64,000 bases of DNA from CAZYFH01 sp965197395 (GCA_965197395.1 CBDANB010000005.1:124001-188000); one strand, 5' to 3'. Positions 9,121 through 17,299 are shown, numbered from the stretch's first letter. Made by a program: numbers and translations. The notes: a model not told the origin generated them from the sequence alone.

Positions 9121-9375
9121 GGCGAGCACGTCCTTGATCGCGGCATTCTCGAGCGCCATGTCCGCGTACATCCGTTTCAGCTGCGCGTTCTCGCCTTCGA
9201 GCTCCCGCAGACGTTTGACATCGGCCACGGACGCCCCCGCGTACTTGCTCCGCCACTTGAAGAACGTCGTCCTGCTGATGCCATGCTGGCGCAGCAGGTC
9301 AGCCACCGGGACTCCGGATTCTGCTTCCTTGAGAATCCCGACGACCTGCCTCTCGCTGAACTTCGATTTCCTCAT
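9109..9375 (-). CDS. IS3-family OrfA, helix-turn-helix protein
   Basis: 88 residues from ATG 9375. The start is chosen where IS3 OrfA proteins begin (MRKSKFSERQVVGILKEAE). The HTH region (ISRTTFFKWRSKYAG) precedes a leucine-rich coiled segment (LRELEGENAQLKRMYADM), the standard OrfA layout. A longer open frame runs upstream through the tRNA-Cys fragment, but it is read-through outside the IS. OrfB downstream is deleted, so this protein cannot form a working OrfAB transposase. Confidence 0.85.
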   Translation of the reverse strand: MRKSKFSERQVVGILKEAESGVPVADLLRQHGISRTTFFKWRSKYAGASVADVKRLRELEGENAQLKRMYADMALENAAIKDVLARKL

Positions 9376-9485
9376 GACCGCTCCTTTGGGCCGGGAGCAG
9401 TCTACCGTCGAGTGTCTACCGAGGGGGGAAGCTTCCGGGTCACTGTCCGCCGCTGCTTCACGGACTACACAATGGAAGAAAAGAA

Positions 9486-9532
9486 TGGAGGCGCCGCCCG
9501 GATTTGAACCGGGGATGGAGGTTTTGCAGACC
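9486..9532 (-). other. 3' half of tRNA-Cys (GCA), probable attachment-site scar
   Basis: On the minus strand the sequence runs from the anticodon loop (GGTCTGCAAAACC) through a well-paired T-arm (CCCGG-TTCAAAT-CCGGG) to the acceptor strand CGGCGCC, discriminator T and an encoded CCA. Upstream of the anticodon loop the expected 5' half is absent and replaced by unrelated sequence. Like the Leu fragment at 5521-5577, the break lies at the anticodon loop, a usual crossover point for tRNA-targeting integrases. No Cys-specific integrase remains in the window. Confidence 0.75.
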
Positions 9533-9697
9533 GGCCGCCGTCTCACCCGTTTCGACCGAAAACAGGCGCAAACTGTGCGATCACAAACGGATGCGCGATC
9601 GCTCGTCGTACGCACGAGTACGCAGGAATCTGCAGCGGTACGCTCCCAATGGGATCAAAAACGGGATCGCTCTTGGCCGTCTTACAGACGGTACCCT

Positions 9698-10072
9698 TCA
9701 GCTCACTTGGGGTAGCGGTTCCAGTTCCTCGATCACGGCCGCCTGATCGGAGTGAAGAGCGTGCCAGAGGTCCCAGTCCTGCTGCAGACCGAGCCAGAAG
9801 TCGGCGCTCATGCCCGTGACGCGCGCCAATCGGAGCGCGGTATCCGGCGTGACCGTCCGCTTGCCCCGGATGATCTCGTTCAGCCGAGGGAACGATACGC
9901 CGAGCCGGATGGCAAACGCCGACTGCGACATCCCGAGCGGCTTGAGAAACTCCTCGAGCAACATCTCGCCGGGATGCGTCGGCGGCTGATGCGTCGGCAG
10001 TTTCCGGGCGACCAACCGCTTGACGCGCGGTCCCCGTCTAGTGGTAGTCCGTGATCTCGACGTCGTCGGCAT
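9698..10072 (-). CDS. higA: HigA-type antitoxin, XRE helix-turn-helix
   Basis: 124 residues. The conserved HigA opening THPGEMLLEEFLKPLGMS begins near residue 32, followed by the HTH (QSAFAIRLGVSFPRLNEIIRG) and the family tail (ALRLARVTGMSADFWLGLQ). The frame starts at ATG 10072, inside the end of higB, overlapping it by 35 bp. A TTG nearer the domain is an alternative start. HigA normally binds HigB and represses the operon through its HTH; the toxin-first gene order is typical of higBA. Confidence 0.88.
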   Translation of the reverse strand: MPTTSRSRTTTRRGPRVKRLVARKLPTHQPPTHPGEMLLEEFLKPLGMSQSAFAIRLGVSFPRLNEIIRGKRTVTPDTALRLARVTGMSADFWLGLQQDWDLWHALHSDQAAVIEELEPLPQVS

Positions 10073-10331
10073 AACCTGCCTCCCACCGGAAACAGACGCG
10101 GTACTGCTCGTTGATGCGGATACAGTGTTGACCCGCGCGACCTCCGGTTAACCGCTCCAGGCGGTTTCCCGGTGGTATGGCGAGCTCGCGAAGCTCCCGA
10201 ACACGATTGATCTGCGTGAGCTTGCGCCGGGCCACTCGCCATAGACTCGACGGACATCGGGCGCGTGCGCGGCGGCTCTCTCGGCCATTGAAGATATCCT
10301 CTGTCGGCCGGTCACGGAACGACCGTATCAC
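10038..10331 (-). CDS. higB: HigB-type toxin, RelE-superfamily mRNA interferase
   Basis: 97 residues starting at GTG 10331 (VIRSFRDRPTEDIFNG). Family features include the N-terminal SF-D--T--IF, the LTGGRAGQHCIRINEQYRV region and the C-terminal DDVEITDYH. HigB proteins cut ribosome-bound mRNA. The start is chosen because a TATAAT box (10344-10339, minus strand) ends only 7 bp upstream, and because homologues begin at this point. It overlaps higA by 35 bp. Confidence 0.85.
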   Translation of the reverse strand: MIRSFRDRPTEDIFNGRESRRARARCPSSLWRVARRKLTQINRVRELRELAIPPGNRLERLTGGRAGQHCIRINEQYRVCFRWEAGYADDVEITDYH

Positions 10332-10338
10332 GACCCCT

Positions 10339-10357
10339 ATTATAACGATAGCCGTTA
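10339..10357 (-). promoter_or_regulatory. higBA -10 box and overlapping inverted repeat
   Basis: A consensus TATAAT (minus strand, 10344-10339) lies just upstream of the higB GTG, so the transcript would have almost no leader. An inverted repeat TAACG-5-CGTTA (10343-10357) overlaps it and is a candidate HigA operator. No clear -35 box was found. Confidence 0.5.
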
Positions 10358-10521
10358 CACACGGGACTCGTCGTCGTTTCCGCAACCGGGCGGCCGTGTT
10401 ACGCCCGTACCATCGTCTTCGGGGTCTTGCGACCTGACGGACAGTTCAATTACTGTGCGACGTTCGACCAGATTCGTACGTATCTGATCAGAATTACGAT
10501 TCGGCCCGAAGGGGACCCGAC

Positions 10522-13119
10522 ATGATCTATTCGTTCTCAACAGAACCTACACCGACCCTCGATCAGATAGGTGGCAAGGCTCACTCACTGATCGCCGCGA
10601 CGGGGGCCGGCTTTCGTGTGCCCGACGGCTTCGTACTCAGCGTCGACTTCTTTCGTCCGTGGATTGAGGCGGTCGAGTCGAGCGAGGTCTGGGCCGCGTT
10701 CCTGGGCTCCGCGGACGCGGAGCTTCGGCAGCGTTGCGATGAAGTGAAGACGAGTTGTGAAGCACTGCGGCTGGGACCGGCGCAGCACGAGGCGCTCTCG
10801 GAAGCGCTGGCCGGGCTGCATGTGGATGGTCTCTTCGCGGTGCGCTCCTCGTCGCCCGAGGAAGACCTCGAGGGGAGCTCGTTTGCGGGGGAATACGAGA
10901 CCACGCTGGGTGTGACGCGCACACGCCTCGAGGACGCGATCCGGCATTCGTTCGCCTCCGTCTTCGACGAGCGCGTCGTCCGGTACAAGCGCCAGCGCGG
11001 CACGACCGTCGACCGGCCGCGTATCGCCGTCGTCGTGCAGGAGCAGCTCGCCTCGGAGGTGAGTGGCGTGGCGTTCTCGCTCAACCCGCTCAACAACTGC
11101 TACGACGAAGCCGTGATCAACGCGAACTTCGGCCTGGGCGAGACCGTCGTGGCGGGCGCGGTCACGCCCGACACCTACGTCGTCGAGAAGCAGAAGCGGA
11201 CGATCCTGGAGAAGCGGATCGCCGACAAGTCGCATGCGATGTGGCTGCGGCCGGACGGCGGGACGCGCGAAGGCGACAACAACCGGGCCGGAGCGCCTAC
11301 GCTGAGCGACGAGCAAGCACTCGAGGTGGCAGACTTGGCGACCCGCGCCGAGCGGCACTACGGCCGGCCGATGGACATCGAGTGGGCGATCGAGTCGCAG
11401 CGCCTCTACCTCCTGCAATCCCGCCCCATCACCACGCATCTTCCCCTTCCCGAGCAGATGGTCACGCCGCCGGGAGAGGAGAAATCCCTCTACCTCGACA
11501 TCATCGTCCTCACGCAAGGGTTCTCCGACAGCCTCTCCGTGCTCGGGCTGCAGTACTGGGGTCAGATGCTCGAGGCCATCAAGCCGGAAACGATGATCGA
11601 CCGAGGCATGGACGGCACGGTCATCAACGTCGACGGCCGCCAGTACATCCATCTATCCAACATGATGAAGGGGCTTGGCGGCGCGCGTGTCATGCCGAGG
11701 CTCCTGTCGACATACGACACGCCGACGCGCAAGATCGTCGAAGCCATCGACGTGAAGGAGTACTTGCCGAAGGAGAAGACGGAGGCCGTGAAGGGCATGG
11801 TGTGGCAGGCGATCAAGAGGGCCGCCAGCGTCCTGCCGCTTGGCTTTCGTGGACTCCGCAATCCGGAGAAGGCGCAGCAGTCCTACGAGCGACAAGCGGC
11901 CGCTGCCGTCGCCGAGTGTCGGCAGCTGAGCCCGGACGGCCGACCGTTCGACGAGCTCGCCACGGCATTCCTGGCTCGGTTCCAGAGCCTGCTCTCAGCC
12001 GTCTACGGCGTCATGCTCCCCCCGATGTTGGCGCGGTGGCGTCTCGGCCGGCTCTTCAAGGAGGACGACGTGCGCGACCTGCTGGTCGCGCTGGAGATGG
12101 ATCTGGTGGGCAACCCCACCTCCGAGATGGGGCACCAGTTGTATGAGCTGGCCTCGTTCCCCGAGAACCAGTCCACAAGCGACGGTGAGGAGTTCGCACG
12201 AAAGATCGAGTCGCGAGGATATTCGCCGGAGTTGATGGGCGTGTACGACGCCTACCTCGACAAGTTCGGTTGCCGCGGCATCAAGGAGATCGACATCGCC
12301 ACGCCGCGTTGTTACGAGGATCTCCCCGGGTTCTTCGAGCAACTTCGGTCAATCGACGTCGGCAACGACAGGATCGCGACAGCACAAGAGCGGCGACGAG
12401 AAGCCTATGACGCACTGCTGGCGATCGCCGCGCGCAAGGGCAAGCAGGAGAAGTTCGAGCGTCTGGCCAGGTCGCACTCGCTGGCGGGTTTTCGTGAGGC
12501 TCCCAAGTACTTCTTCATCATCACGGTCGACCTGCTGCGCCGGCGGGCCCTGGAGCTCGGCAGGCAGTTCGTGGAGGAGGGCCGGCTTGAGCGCGCGGCT
12601 CAGGTCTTCGATCTGAGAATCGAGGAGATCGCCAGAGCTGAACGGGAGTCCGACCTGGATCTGCTCGCGCTTGTGGCTCGGCACCTCGAACCGAGGAAGA
12701 AGGTCGGGCATGTCACGTCGTGGCCGAGAGTCATCGACAGCCGCGGCAAGATCTTCCGCGCGTCACCGGACGAGGCCGAGGACGGTCTCGTGGGCGACGC
12801 CATCGCCCCAGGCGTGGTACGTGGCAGAGCGAAGGTGTTGCGCGCCCCGTATGAGAAGCCGCTCCTGAAGGGAGAGATTCTCGTGACCCGAGCGTCCGAC
12901 CCGGGATGGACGCCGATCTTCATCAACGCAGCGGGGGTCGTGCTCGAGATCGGGGGAGCCCTCCAGCACGGCGCGGTGATCGCGCGCGAGTATGGCCTGC
13001 CGTGCGTCTCAGGCCTGGATGGGGTCACGGAGACGATCCAGGATGGCCAGATGATCGAGGTCGACGGCAGCGCCGGCGTCGTGCGCCTGGTGGCGCCGGA
13101 CGAGGAGCAGGCCGCCTAG
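10522..13119 (+). CDS. PEP-utilising phosphotransferase, rifampin phosphotransferase (Rph)-like
   Basis: 865 residues, close to the length of Rph enzymes. The N-terminal ATP-grasp domain of the PPDK/PEP-synthase type (about 1-310) carries GGKAHSLIAATGAGFRVPDGF and FAVRSSSPEEDLEGSSFAGEY. The central region (about 320-750) matches the position of the antibiotic-binding domain in Rph. The C-terminal phosphohistidine domain contains GGALQHGAVIAREYGLPCV, with the catalytic His in QHGAV. Rph phosphorylates rifamycins using ATP, giving AMP and phosphate. The family also includes enzymes acting on other substrates, so the role is inferred. The 19-bp rifamycin-associated element seen upstream of some rph genes was not found. 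Confidence 0.8.
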   Translation: MIYSFSTEPTPTLDQIGGKAHSLIAATGAGFRVPDGFVLSVDFFRPWIEAVESSEVWAAFLGSADAELRQRCDEVKTSCEALRLGPAQHEALSEALAGLHVDGLFAVRSSSPEEDLEGSSFAGEYETTLGVTRTRLEDAIRHSFASVFDERVVRYKRQRGTTVDRPRIAVVVQEQLASEVSGVAFSLNPLNNCYDEAVINANFGLGETVVAGAVTPDTYVVEKQKRTILEKRIADKSHAMWLRPDGGTREGDNNRAGAPTLSDEQALEVADLATRAERHYGRPMDIEWAIESQRLYLLQSRPITTHLPLPEQMVTPPGEEKSLYLDIIVLTQGFSDSLSVLGLQYWGQMLEAIKPETMIDRGMDGTVINVDGRQYIHLSNMMKGLGGARVMPRLLSTYDTPTRKIVEAIDVKEYLPKEKTEAVKGMVWQAIKRAASVLPLGFRGLRNPEKAQQSYERQAAAAVAECRQLSPDGRPFDELATAFLARFQSLLSAVYGVMLPPMLARWRLGRLFKEDDVRDLLVALEMDLVGNPTSEMGHQLYELASFPENQSTSDGEEFARKIESRGYSPELMGVYDAYLDKFGCRGIKEIDIATPRCYEDLPGFFEQLRSIDVGNDRIATAQERRREAYDALLAIAARKGKQEKFERLARSHSLAGFREAPKYFFIITVDLLRRRALELGRQFVEEGRLERAAQVFDLRIEEIARAERESDLDLLALVARHLEPRKKVGHVTSWPRVIDSRGKIFRASPDEAEDGLVGDAIAPGVVRGRAKVLRAPYEKPLLKGEILVTRASDPGWTPIFINAAGVVLEIGGALQHGAVIAREYGLPCVSGLDGVTETIQDGQMIEVDGSAGVVRLVAPDEEQAA

Positions 13120-13150
13120 ACACGGCTCGCAACAGGGGACGAGCGGCCAG

Positions 13151-13185
13151 TTGACATTGACCCCTTATTGGTGTCATATGACACC
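13151..13185 (+). promoter_or_regulatory. Promoter with 16-bp palindromic operator
   Basis: A perfect -35 hexamer TTGACA (13151-13156) is followed 17 bp later by a weak -10. That region is part of the perfect palindrome GGTGTCATATGACACC (13170-13185). The ATG of the winged-helix gene starts 2 bp after the palindrome, so the mRNA would be nearly leaderless. A partial repeat (GGGTGTCGTGTC) continues into the first codons. The layout suggests that the gene product represses its own promoter. Confidence 0.6.
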
Positions 13186-13187
13186 TA

Positions 13188-13520
13188 ATGGGTGTCGTGT
13201 CGAGTCCATTTGGTGGCCAGACCAAGACGCGGACCCTTTTAGCACTCAGACTGCTCGGCGCCAGTTATGCGCGAGAGCTCAGCCGTGTGCTTGACATCTC
13301 CCTGGCCCCGGTCCAGCGAGCCCTGCGCGGTCTCGAGCTCGATGGGCTCATCGCCGGCCAGATCGTTGGCCGAACCCGGCTCTTCAAGCTCAATCCGTCC
13401 TACTTCGCCAAGCGCGAGCTGGCGACGTACCTCGCCAGGCTCGCCGACGCCGATCCCGAACTCCAGCGCGCCGTCGTGCAACTACGTCGTCGACCGCGCC
13501 GAACCGGAAAACCGCAGTGA
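13188..13520 (+). CDS. Small winged-helix regulator, probable antitoxin partner of nucleotidyltransferase
   Basis: 110 residues. An N-terminal winged HTH (LLALRLLGASYARELSRVL...SLAPVQRALRGLELDGLI) is followed by a short wing (GQIVGRTRLFKLNPSYF) and a charged tail (ALADADPELQRAVVQLRRR). It resembles ArsR-like regulators found upstream of nucleotidyltransferase genes. Its TGA overlaps the GTG of the next gene by 4 bp. A 16-bp palindrome sits immediately before the start codon, consistent with autorepression. The antitoxin role is inferred from this layout. Confidence 0.75.
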   Translation: MGVVSSPFGGQTKTRTLLALRLLGASYARELSRVLDISLAPVQRALRGLELDGLIAGQIVGRTRLFKLNPSYFAKRELATYLARLADADPELQRAVVQLRRRPRRTGKPQ

Positions 13521-14056
13521 CGATCACTCGGAGGTCGACCCTTCGAGAGGTCGCGCTGGCGGTAGGGGACGCTCTGCACCGACACGGGGTCAAGGCTGTC
13601 TTGACTGGTGGAGGCTGCGCTTCGATTCATTCCGGGGGCGCGTACACCTCGCGGGATCTCGACTTCGTGGTGACGAGCCTGACGACTCAGCAAAAACTGG
13701 ACGCGGCGCTAGGCGACATCGGATTCGCTCGAACCGGCGATCGATATGTTCATCCGGAGACCCAATTTTGGGTGGAGTTCCCACGTGGTCCTCTGGCCGT
13801 CGGCGGGGACGACAAAATCCGCCCCACCACGCTCCGCGACAAGGCTGGCCGCGCAAGCACGCTCTCGGCGACCGACTCATGCCGTGACCGCCTGGCGGCG
13901 TTCTACCATTGGAACGATCGCCAAAGTCTCGACGTGGCGGTGCACATCGCTCGCCGCCAGAAGGTCAATCTCAAGAAGATCCGCCAGTGGAGCGAACTGG
14001 AAGCACATCTCGATCAGTTCGAGGAGTTCCGGAGGCGTATCCTCAAACGGGGCTGA
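13517..14056 (+). CDS. Pol-beta-type nucleotidyltransferase (AbiEii/DUF6036-like)
   Basis: 179 residues from GTG 13517, coupled to the upstream regulator by a GTGA overlap. An N-terminal helix is followed by a nucleotidyltransferase core with VLTGGGCASIHSGG and SRDLDFVV, giving the metal-binding DxD-type motif. A C-terminal helical region carries CRDRLAAFYHWNDRQSLD. Similar proteins act as toxins that nucleotidylate RNA or as partners in abortive-infection pairs (AbiEii, MenT), always with a small DNA-binding antitoxin. The target here cannot be read from sequence. Confidence 0.75.
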   Translation: MTITRRSTLREVALAVGDALHRHGVKAVLTGGGCASIHSGGAYTSRDLDFVVTSLTTQQKLDAALGDIGFARTGDRYVHPETQFWVEFPRGPLAVGGDDKIRPTTLRDKAGRASTLSATDSCRDRLAAFYHWNDRQSLDVAVHIARRQKVNLKKIRQWSELEAHLDQFEEFRRRILKRG

Positions 14057-14191
14057 CACAGTCGCGAGACCGTCGGGGCCCACGTCTCGGCCGAACGAAT
14101 CGTTTTGTGACTCGGACACCAAAGGCCGTTCACGACAATTGCTCGCGTCGGCTCCGTCAGTACGACGCACTGAGGTGACGGAGGACTCCAC

Positions 14192-14334
14192 ATGAAGACA
14201 AGTAAGCGAGCCAAGCTGGTGGCTCACGGTCGGACCGTCGGCTCGACGAAGGACTTCCTACAGCTCTCCGACGCCGAGAGCGCGTTGGTCGACCTGCGGC
14301 TGGCGCTGAGCCTAAGCCTCAGAAGCTGGCGGAA
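14192..14334 (+). pseudogene. XRE-family antitoxin gene truncated by IS insertion
   Basis: ATG 14192 opens a frame (TVGSTKDFLQLSDAESALVD, then LRLALSLSLRSWR) matching the N-terminus of small XRE antitoxins, in which this helix precedes the HTH. The homology stops at 14334, where an IS3-family end (TGAATCGCC) begins. The missing HTH half was not found on the far side of the IS (17094 onward), so a deletion accompanied the insertion. Confidence 0.65.
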
Positions 14335-14364
14335 TGAATCGCCCCGGGTTCTCCGGAGAGCTCA

Positions 14365-14718
14365 TTAGTTGACTCCGGCCATTGTGGCTGGCGCTTCTTG
14401 TGCCCGATAGTACTGCTGTTCGTACTCGGCCGGTGGCACGTCGCCGATCGACGTCAAGAGCCGCCGGTTGTTGAACCAGTCCACCCATTCGAGCGTCGCA
14501 AACTCCACGGCCTCGAGATGCCGCCACGGGCCGCGCCGACGAATCACTTCGGTCTTGTACAGCCCGATCACCGACTCAGCGAGGGCGTTGTCGTACGAGT
14601 CACCCACGCTCCCCACGGACGGCTCGATGCCCGACTCGGCCAGCCGGTCCGTGTAGCGAATGGAGAGATACTGACCACCCCGATCGCTGTGGTGCACTAA
14701 CCCGTCAGGTGCCGGCCG
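14365..14718 (-). pseudogene. IS-A OrfB, C-terminal half (split gene)
   Basis: This encodes the second catalytic Asp (HHSDRGGQY) and the Glu region (DNALAESVIGLYKTE) of the IS3 transposase. The reading continues from the N-terminal half at 16161-16722 after removal of the nested element. It is otherwise identical in reading to the intact orfB at 38757-39665. Confidence 0.85.
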
Positions 14719-16160
14719 GGGATTGTCCCAAGACCTGTTGATTTTCTGATGTAAGAGCGGCGGCTTCTTCACCCTTCGTGTGGTACGGAGGGGGTAACCA
14801 ACCAAGAAGGAGCCACCGCCATGACGAAGCATGCCAGGAAGTCCCGTCGCCTCCAAGCCGTGGAGCGGCCGCCGGCCGCGACCGTGCAGATTCCCCTGCC
14901 CGTGCTGGGCGCGTTCGCCAGTATCGAACGCTCGTACTTCGAGTTGTGCATCCGCGCGGGCCAACAGGTCCTCGATGCCATGATGGAGCAGGACCGCACC
15001 GCGTTGTGCGGACCGCGCTGGAAACGCGACCCCGATCGCCAGGCGGGCCGCGCGGGCACGACGCCGAGCGAGGTCACGCTGGGTGGGCGTCGGATTCAGC
15101 TGACGCGCCCTCGCGTCCGCAGTCAGTCGGGGCAGGAGGTCGAGCTGCCCAGCTTCGCGTTCGCCTCGCACCGCGACCCGCTGGATGCGCATGCGGTGAA
15201 CGCGGTGGCCTGCGGCATCTCCACGCGGAAGTATGCTCGGAGCCTCGACACCCTGCCGGAGGAGGTCGCGGAGCGGTCGACGTCGAAGAGCGCGGTCTCG
15301 CGTCGCTACGTCGCCATGACGACGACGCAGCTGACCCGCTGGCTCACCACGCCACTCGGGGATCGCCACTTCCCGATCGTGCTGATCGATGGAATCGTCC
15401 TGGGCGACCACACGGTCGTGATCGCGCTCGGCATCGATACAGAGGGCAAGAAGCAGGTGCTGGGGCTGCGGGAAGGCCACACCGAACACAGCCGCGTCGT
15501 CAAGGCGCTGCTGCGCGACCTCGTCGAGCGCGGGTTGGATCCGGAACGGGCGCGACTCTTCGTGATCGACGGCGCGAAGGCGCTCACCTCGGCCATCCAC
15601 ACGGTGTTTGGCACGTTGGGCGCCATCCAACGGTGTCAGCTCCATAAGCGGCGCAACATCTTGGGCCACCTCCCGGATCATCTGCACGCGAACGTGACGG
15701 CGGTGCTGCGGGAGGCCTGGGCGGCCGTCGATGTCGCGCTGGCCCACCGGCAACTGGAGCGCCTGGCCGCCTCGCTGGAGACCGACCATCCGGGGGCGGC
15801 CGCGTCGGTCCGAGAGGGCCTCGCCGACACGCTCACGCTCCAACGCTTCGGCATTGCGGGCGTGTTGTACACGAAGTTGCGCACGACGAACGCCATCGAG
15901 AACTTCAATGGCGCCATTACCACCTACTCAAGGAACGTGAAGCGCTGGCGCAGCGGCACGATGGTCGTCCGCTGGGTGAGCGCGGCCATTGTCGAGGCGG
16001 AGAAGAAGTTCCGCCGCGTGCACGGATGGCAAGACATCACGAAGGTCGTCTCGGCCCTCGGTCATCTGGAAGCCAAGGAAGGGGCGTCCACCGAGCGGGT
16101 CGCATAGAATCACAGCGGAAGCCGGCGCTCGCGAAGATCAACAGCGAGCGGGACAATCCC
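14719..16160 (+). mobile_element. IS256-family (mutator-type) insertion sequence
   Basis: Inverted ends begin GGGATTGTCCC and share TGTTGAT further in (14719 and 16160). The flanking 7-bp direct repeat CCGGCCG (14712-14718, 16161-16167) is present once in the intact IS-A copy, which proves a simple insertion. The element is 1442 bp with one transposase gene on the plus strand. Confidence 0.9.
14821..16107 (+). CDS. IS256-family transposase
   Basis: 428 residues from ATG 14821, preceded by AAGGAG. The mutator-type DDE transposase core is visible: LIDGIVLGDHTVVIALGID (first Asp), LFVIDGAKAL (second Asp), and a C-terminal TTNAIENFNG with the Glu, plus the RRNILGHLP signature. It looks complete and is probably active. 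It lies antisense to the IS3 transposase it interrupts. Confidence 0.92.
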   Translation: MTKHARKSRRLQAVERPPAATVQIPLPVLGAFASIERSYFELCIRAGQQVLDAMMEQDRTALCGPRWKRDPDRQAGRAGTTPSEVTLGGRRIQLTRPRVRSQSGQEVELPSFAFASHRDPLDAHAVNAVACGISTRKYARSLDTLPEEVAERSTSKSAVSRRYVAMTTTQLTRWLTTPLGDRHFPIVLIDGIVLGDHTVVIALGIDTEGKKQVLGLREGHTEHSRVVKALLRDLVERGLDPERARLFVIDGAKALTSAIHTVFGTLGAIQRCQLHKRRNILGHLPDHLHANVTAVLREAWAAVDVALAHRQLERLAASLETDHPGAAASVREGLADTLTLQRFGIAGVLYTKLRTTNAIENFNGAITTYSRNVKRWRSGTMVVRWVSAAIVEAEKKFRRVHGWQDITKVVSALGHLEAKEGASTERVA

Positions 16161-16722
16161 CCGGCCGCGCATACAGGGCTTGCTCCAACGCATCAAGGGC
16201 GAGGTCGGTGCGCAAGGAGCTGGAGACGCGCCAGCCTACGATGCACCGGGCAAAGACATCGATGACGAACGCCACGTAGACGAAGCCGCGCCAGGTCGCC
16301 ACGAAGGTGAGGTCCGCCACCCAGAGTGCGTTGGGGCGCGTGGCCACAAACGTGCGGTTGACCAGGTCGGCCGGCCGCGGGGTGGGGTCAGGACAGGTCG
16401 TCGTGGTGAACGCCCGGCCCCGAACGGCGCCCCGCAGGCCCAGCTCCCGCATCAGGCGTTCGACGGTGCACCGGGCCACGGCGATCCCCTCACGGTTCAA
16501 CTGGCGCCAGACTTTGTACGCGCCGTAGACCGCGAAGTTCTCGTCGCGCACGCGACGGATCTGATCCTTCAACCACGCATCGCGCTGCGCGCGCCCCGAT
16601 CGCAACCGGGGATTGGCCTGCCACGCTTTGTGCGCGTAATACGTCGACGGAGCAATCGGCACCACGGCGCTGATCGGCTCGACCCCGTACGTTTCCCGCT
16701 GCGCATCAATGAAGGTCACCAT
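16161..16722 (-). pseudogene. IS-A OrfB, N-terminal half (split gene)
   Basis: From ATG 16722 (TAATG junction with orfA) to the IS256-like insertion point. It contains the HTH_21-like segment and the first catalytic Asp (VADLTFVATWRG). The open frame runs a few codons into the inserted element, adding a spurious tail. Confidence 0.85.
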
Positions 16723-17051
16723 TACCTCGGTCGGCGGTCGAGCTCCGCCTGTGCGAAATACGCTGACGCTTTCCGCAGGATCTCATTCGCCCGCCGGAGC
16801 TCGCGGATCTCACGCGCCTGCTCCTTCAGCACGGCCCGCTCGTCCGTCGTCAGCCCCGGACGGCGTCCCTGATCCCGCTCGGCTTGGCGCACCCAATGCC
16901 GCAGCGTCTCCGACGTGCAGCCGATCTTCTCGGCCACGGATCGGATCGCGGCCCACTGCGAGTCGTGCTGGTCTTCGTGCTCAAACACGAGCCGCACGGC
17001 GCGGTCCCGTACTTCTGGTGAGTACTTCCTCGGTCTTCCCATGGACTCCAT
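16722..17051 (-). CDS. IS-A OrfA
   Basis: 109 residues, HTH (CTSETLRHWVRQAERDQG) followed by a leucine-zipper-like segment (EIRELRRANEILRKA). It is identical to the copy at 38428-38757. The stop overlaps the orfB start (TAATG), and the full transposase is expected from a -1 frameshift fusion. Confidence 0.88.
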   Translation of the reverse strand: MESMGRPRKYSPEVRDRAVRLVFEHEDQHDSQWAAIRSVAEKIGCTSETLRHWVRQAERDQGRRPGLTTDERAVLKEQAREIRELRRANEILRKASAYFAQAELDRRPR

Positions 17052-17299
17052 CCTCCCAAGATATGGAGCCTCCGGGAAACCCGGGGCGATTCAGGGTCCC
17101 TTCCCGATCCTGGACCCGCCACCGCTAGCGTTTGAACGCTACCTAACGACCGACCAAGACTCCGTCCGACCCAAGGGGCCTGCGGCGTCTGAGCGGTCAG
17201 CCTGCGGGCACGGAGCAGAAACGGTAATGCCTGATTGCACGATCTGATCTCAGGAACGCGCGTCGTTCGAGCGGCACGGCTTCTCTCTGTGGTCGTTGA

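Larger units (their letters stand above)
8892..9434 (-). mobile_element. Internally deleted IS3-family element
   Basis: The ends form a 24-bp imperfect inverted repeat (8892-8915 against 9411-9434), both starting AAGCTTCCCC and ending TAGACACT. Inside are an intact orfA and the two extremities of orfB with the catalytic middle removed. At 543 bp it is under half the usual size of an IS3 element. No target duplication is evident. It could only move if a full-length relative supplied transposase. Confidence 0.8.
14335..17093 (-). mobile_element. IS3-family element (IS-A, copy 1) interrupted by an IS256-like element
   Basis: The ends match the intact copy at 38386-39695: TGAATCGCCCCGGGTT at the left and its inverse at the right. 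The span is 2759 bp against 1310 bp for the intact copy. The difference of 1449 equals the nested element (1442 bp) plus a 7-bp target duplication. No target duplication of IS-A itself is seen. Confidence 0.92.

Noticed and set aside
9109..9615. A 168-codon version of the IS3 OrfA
   Set aside because: The upstream 80 codons read through the IS end and the tRNA-Cys fragment, so the true start is the internal ATG at 9375.
10440..10521. Rifamycin-associated element upstream of the Rph-like gene
   Set aside because: No 19-bp GGGGCTTGCGGCAAG-like inverted repeat is present, so rifamycin induction is not supported.
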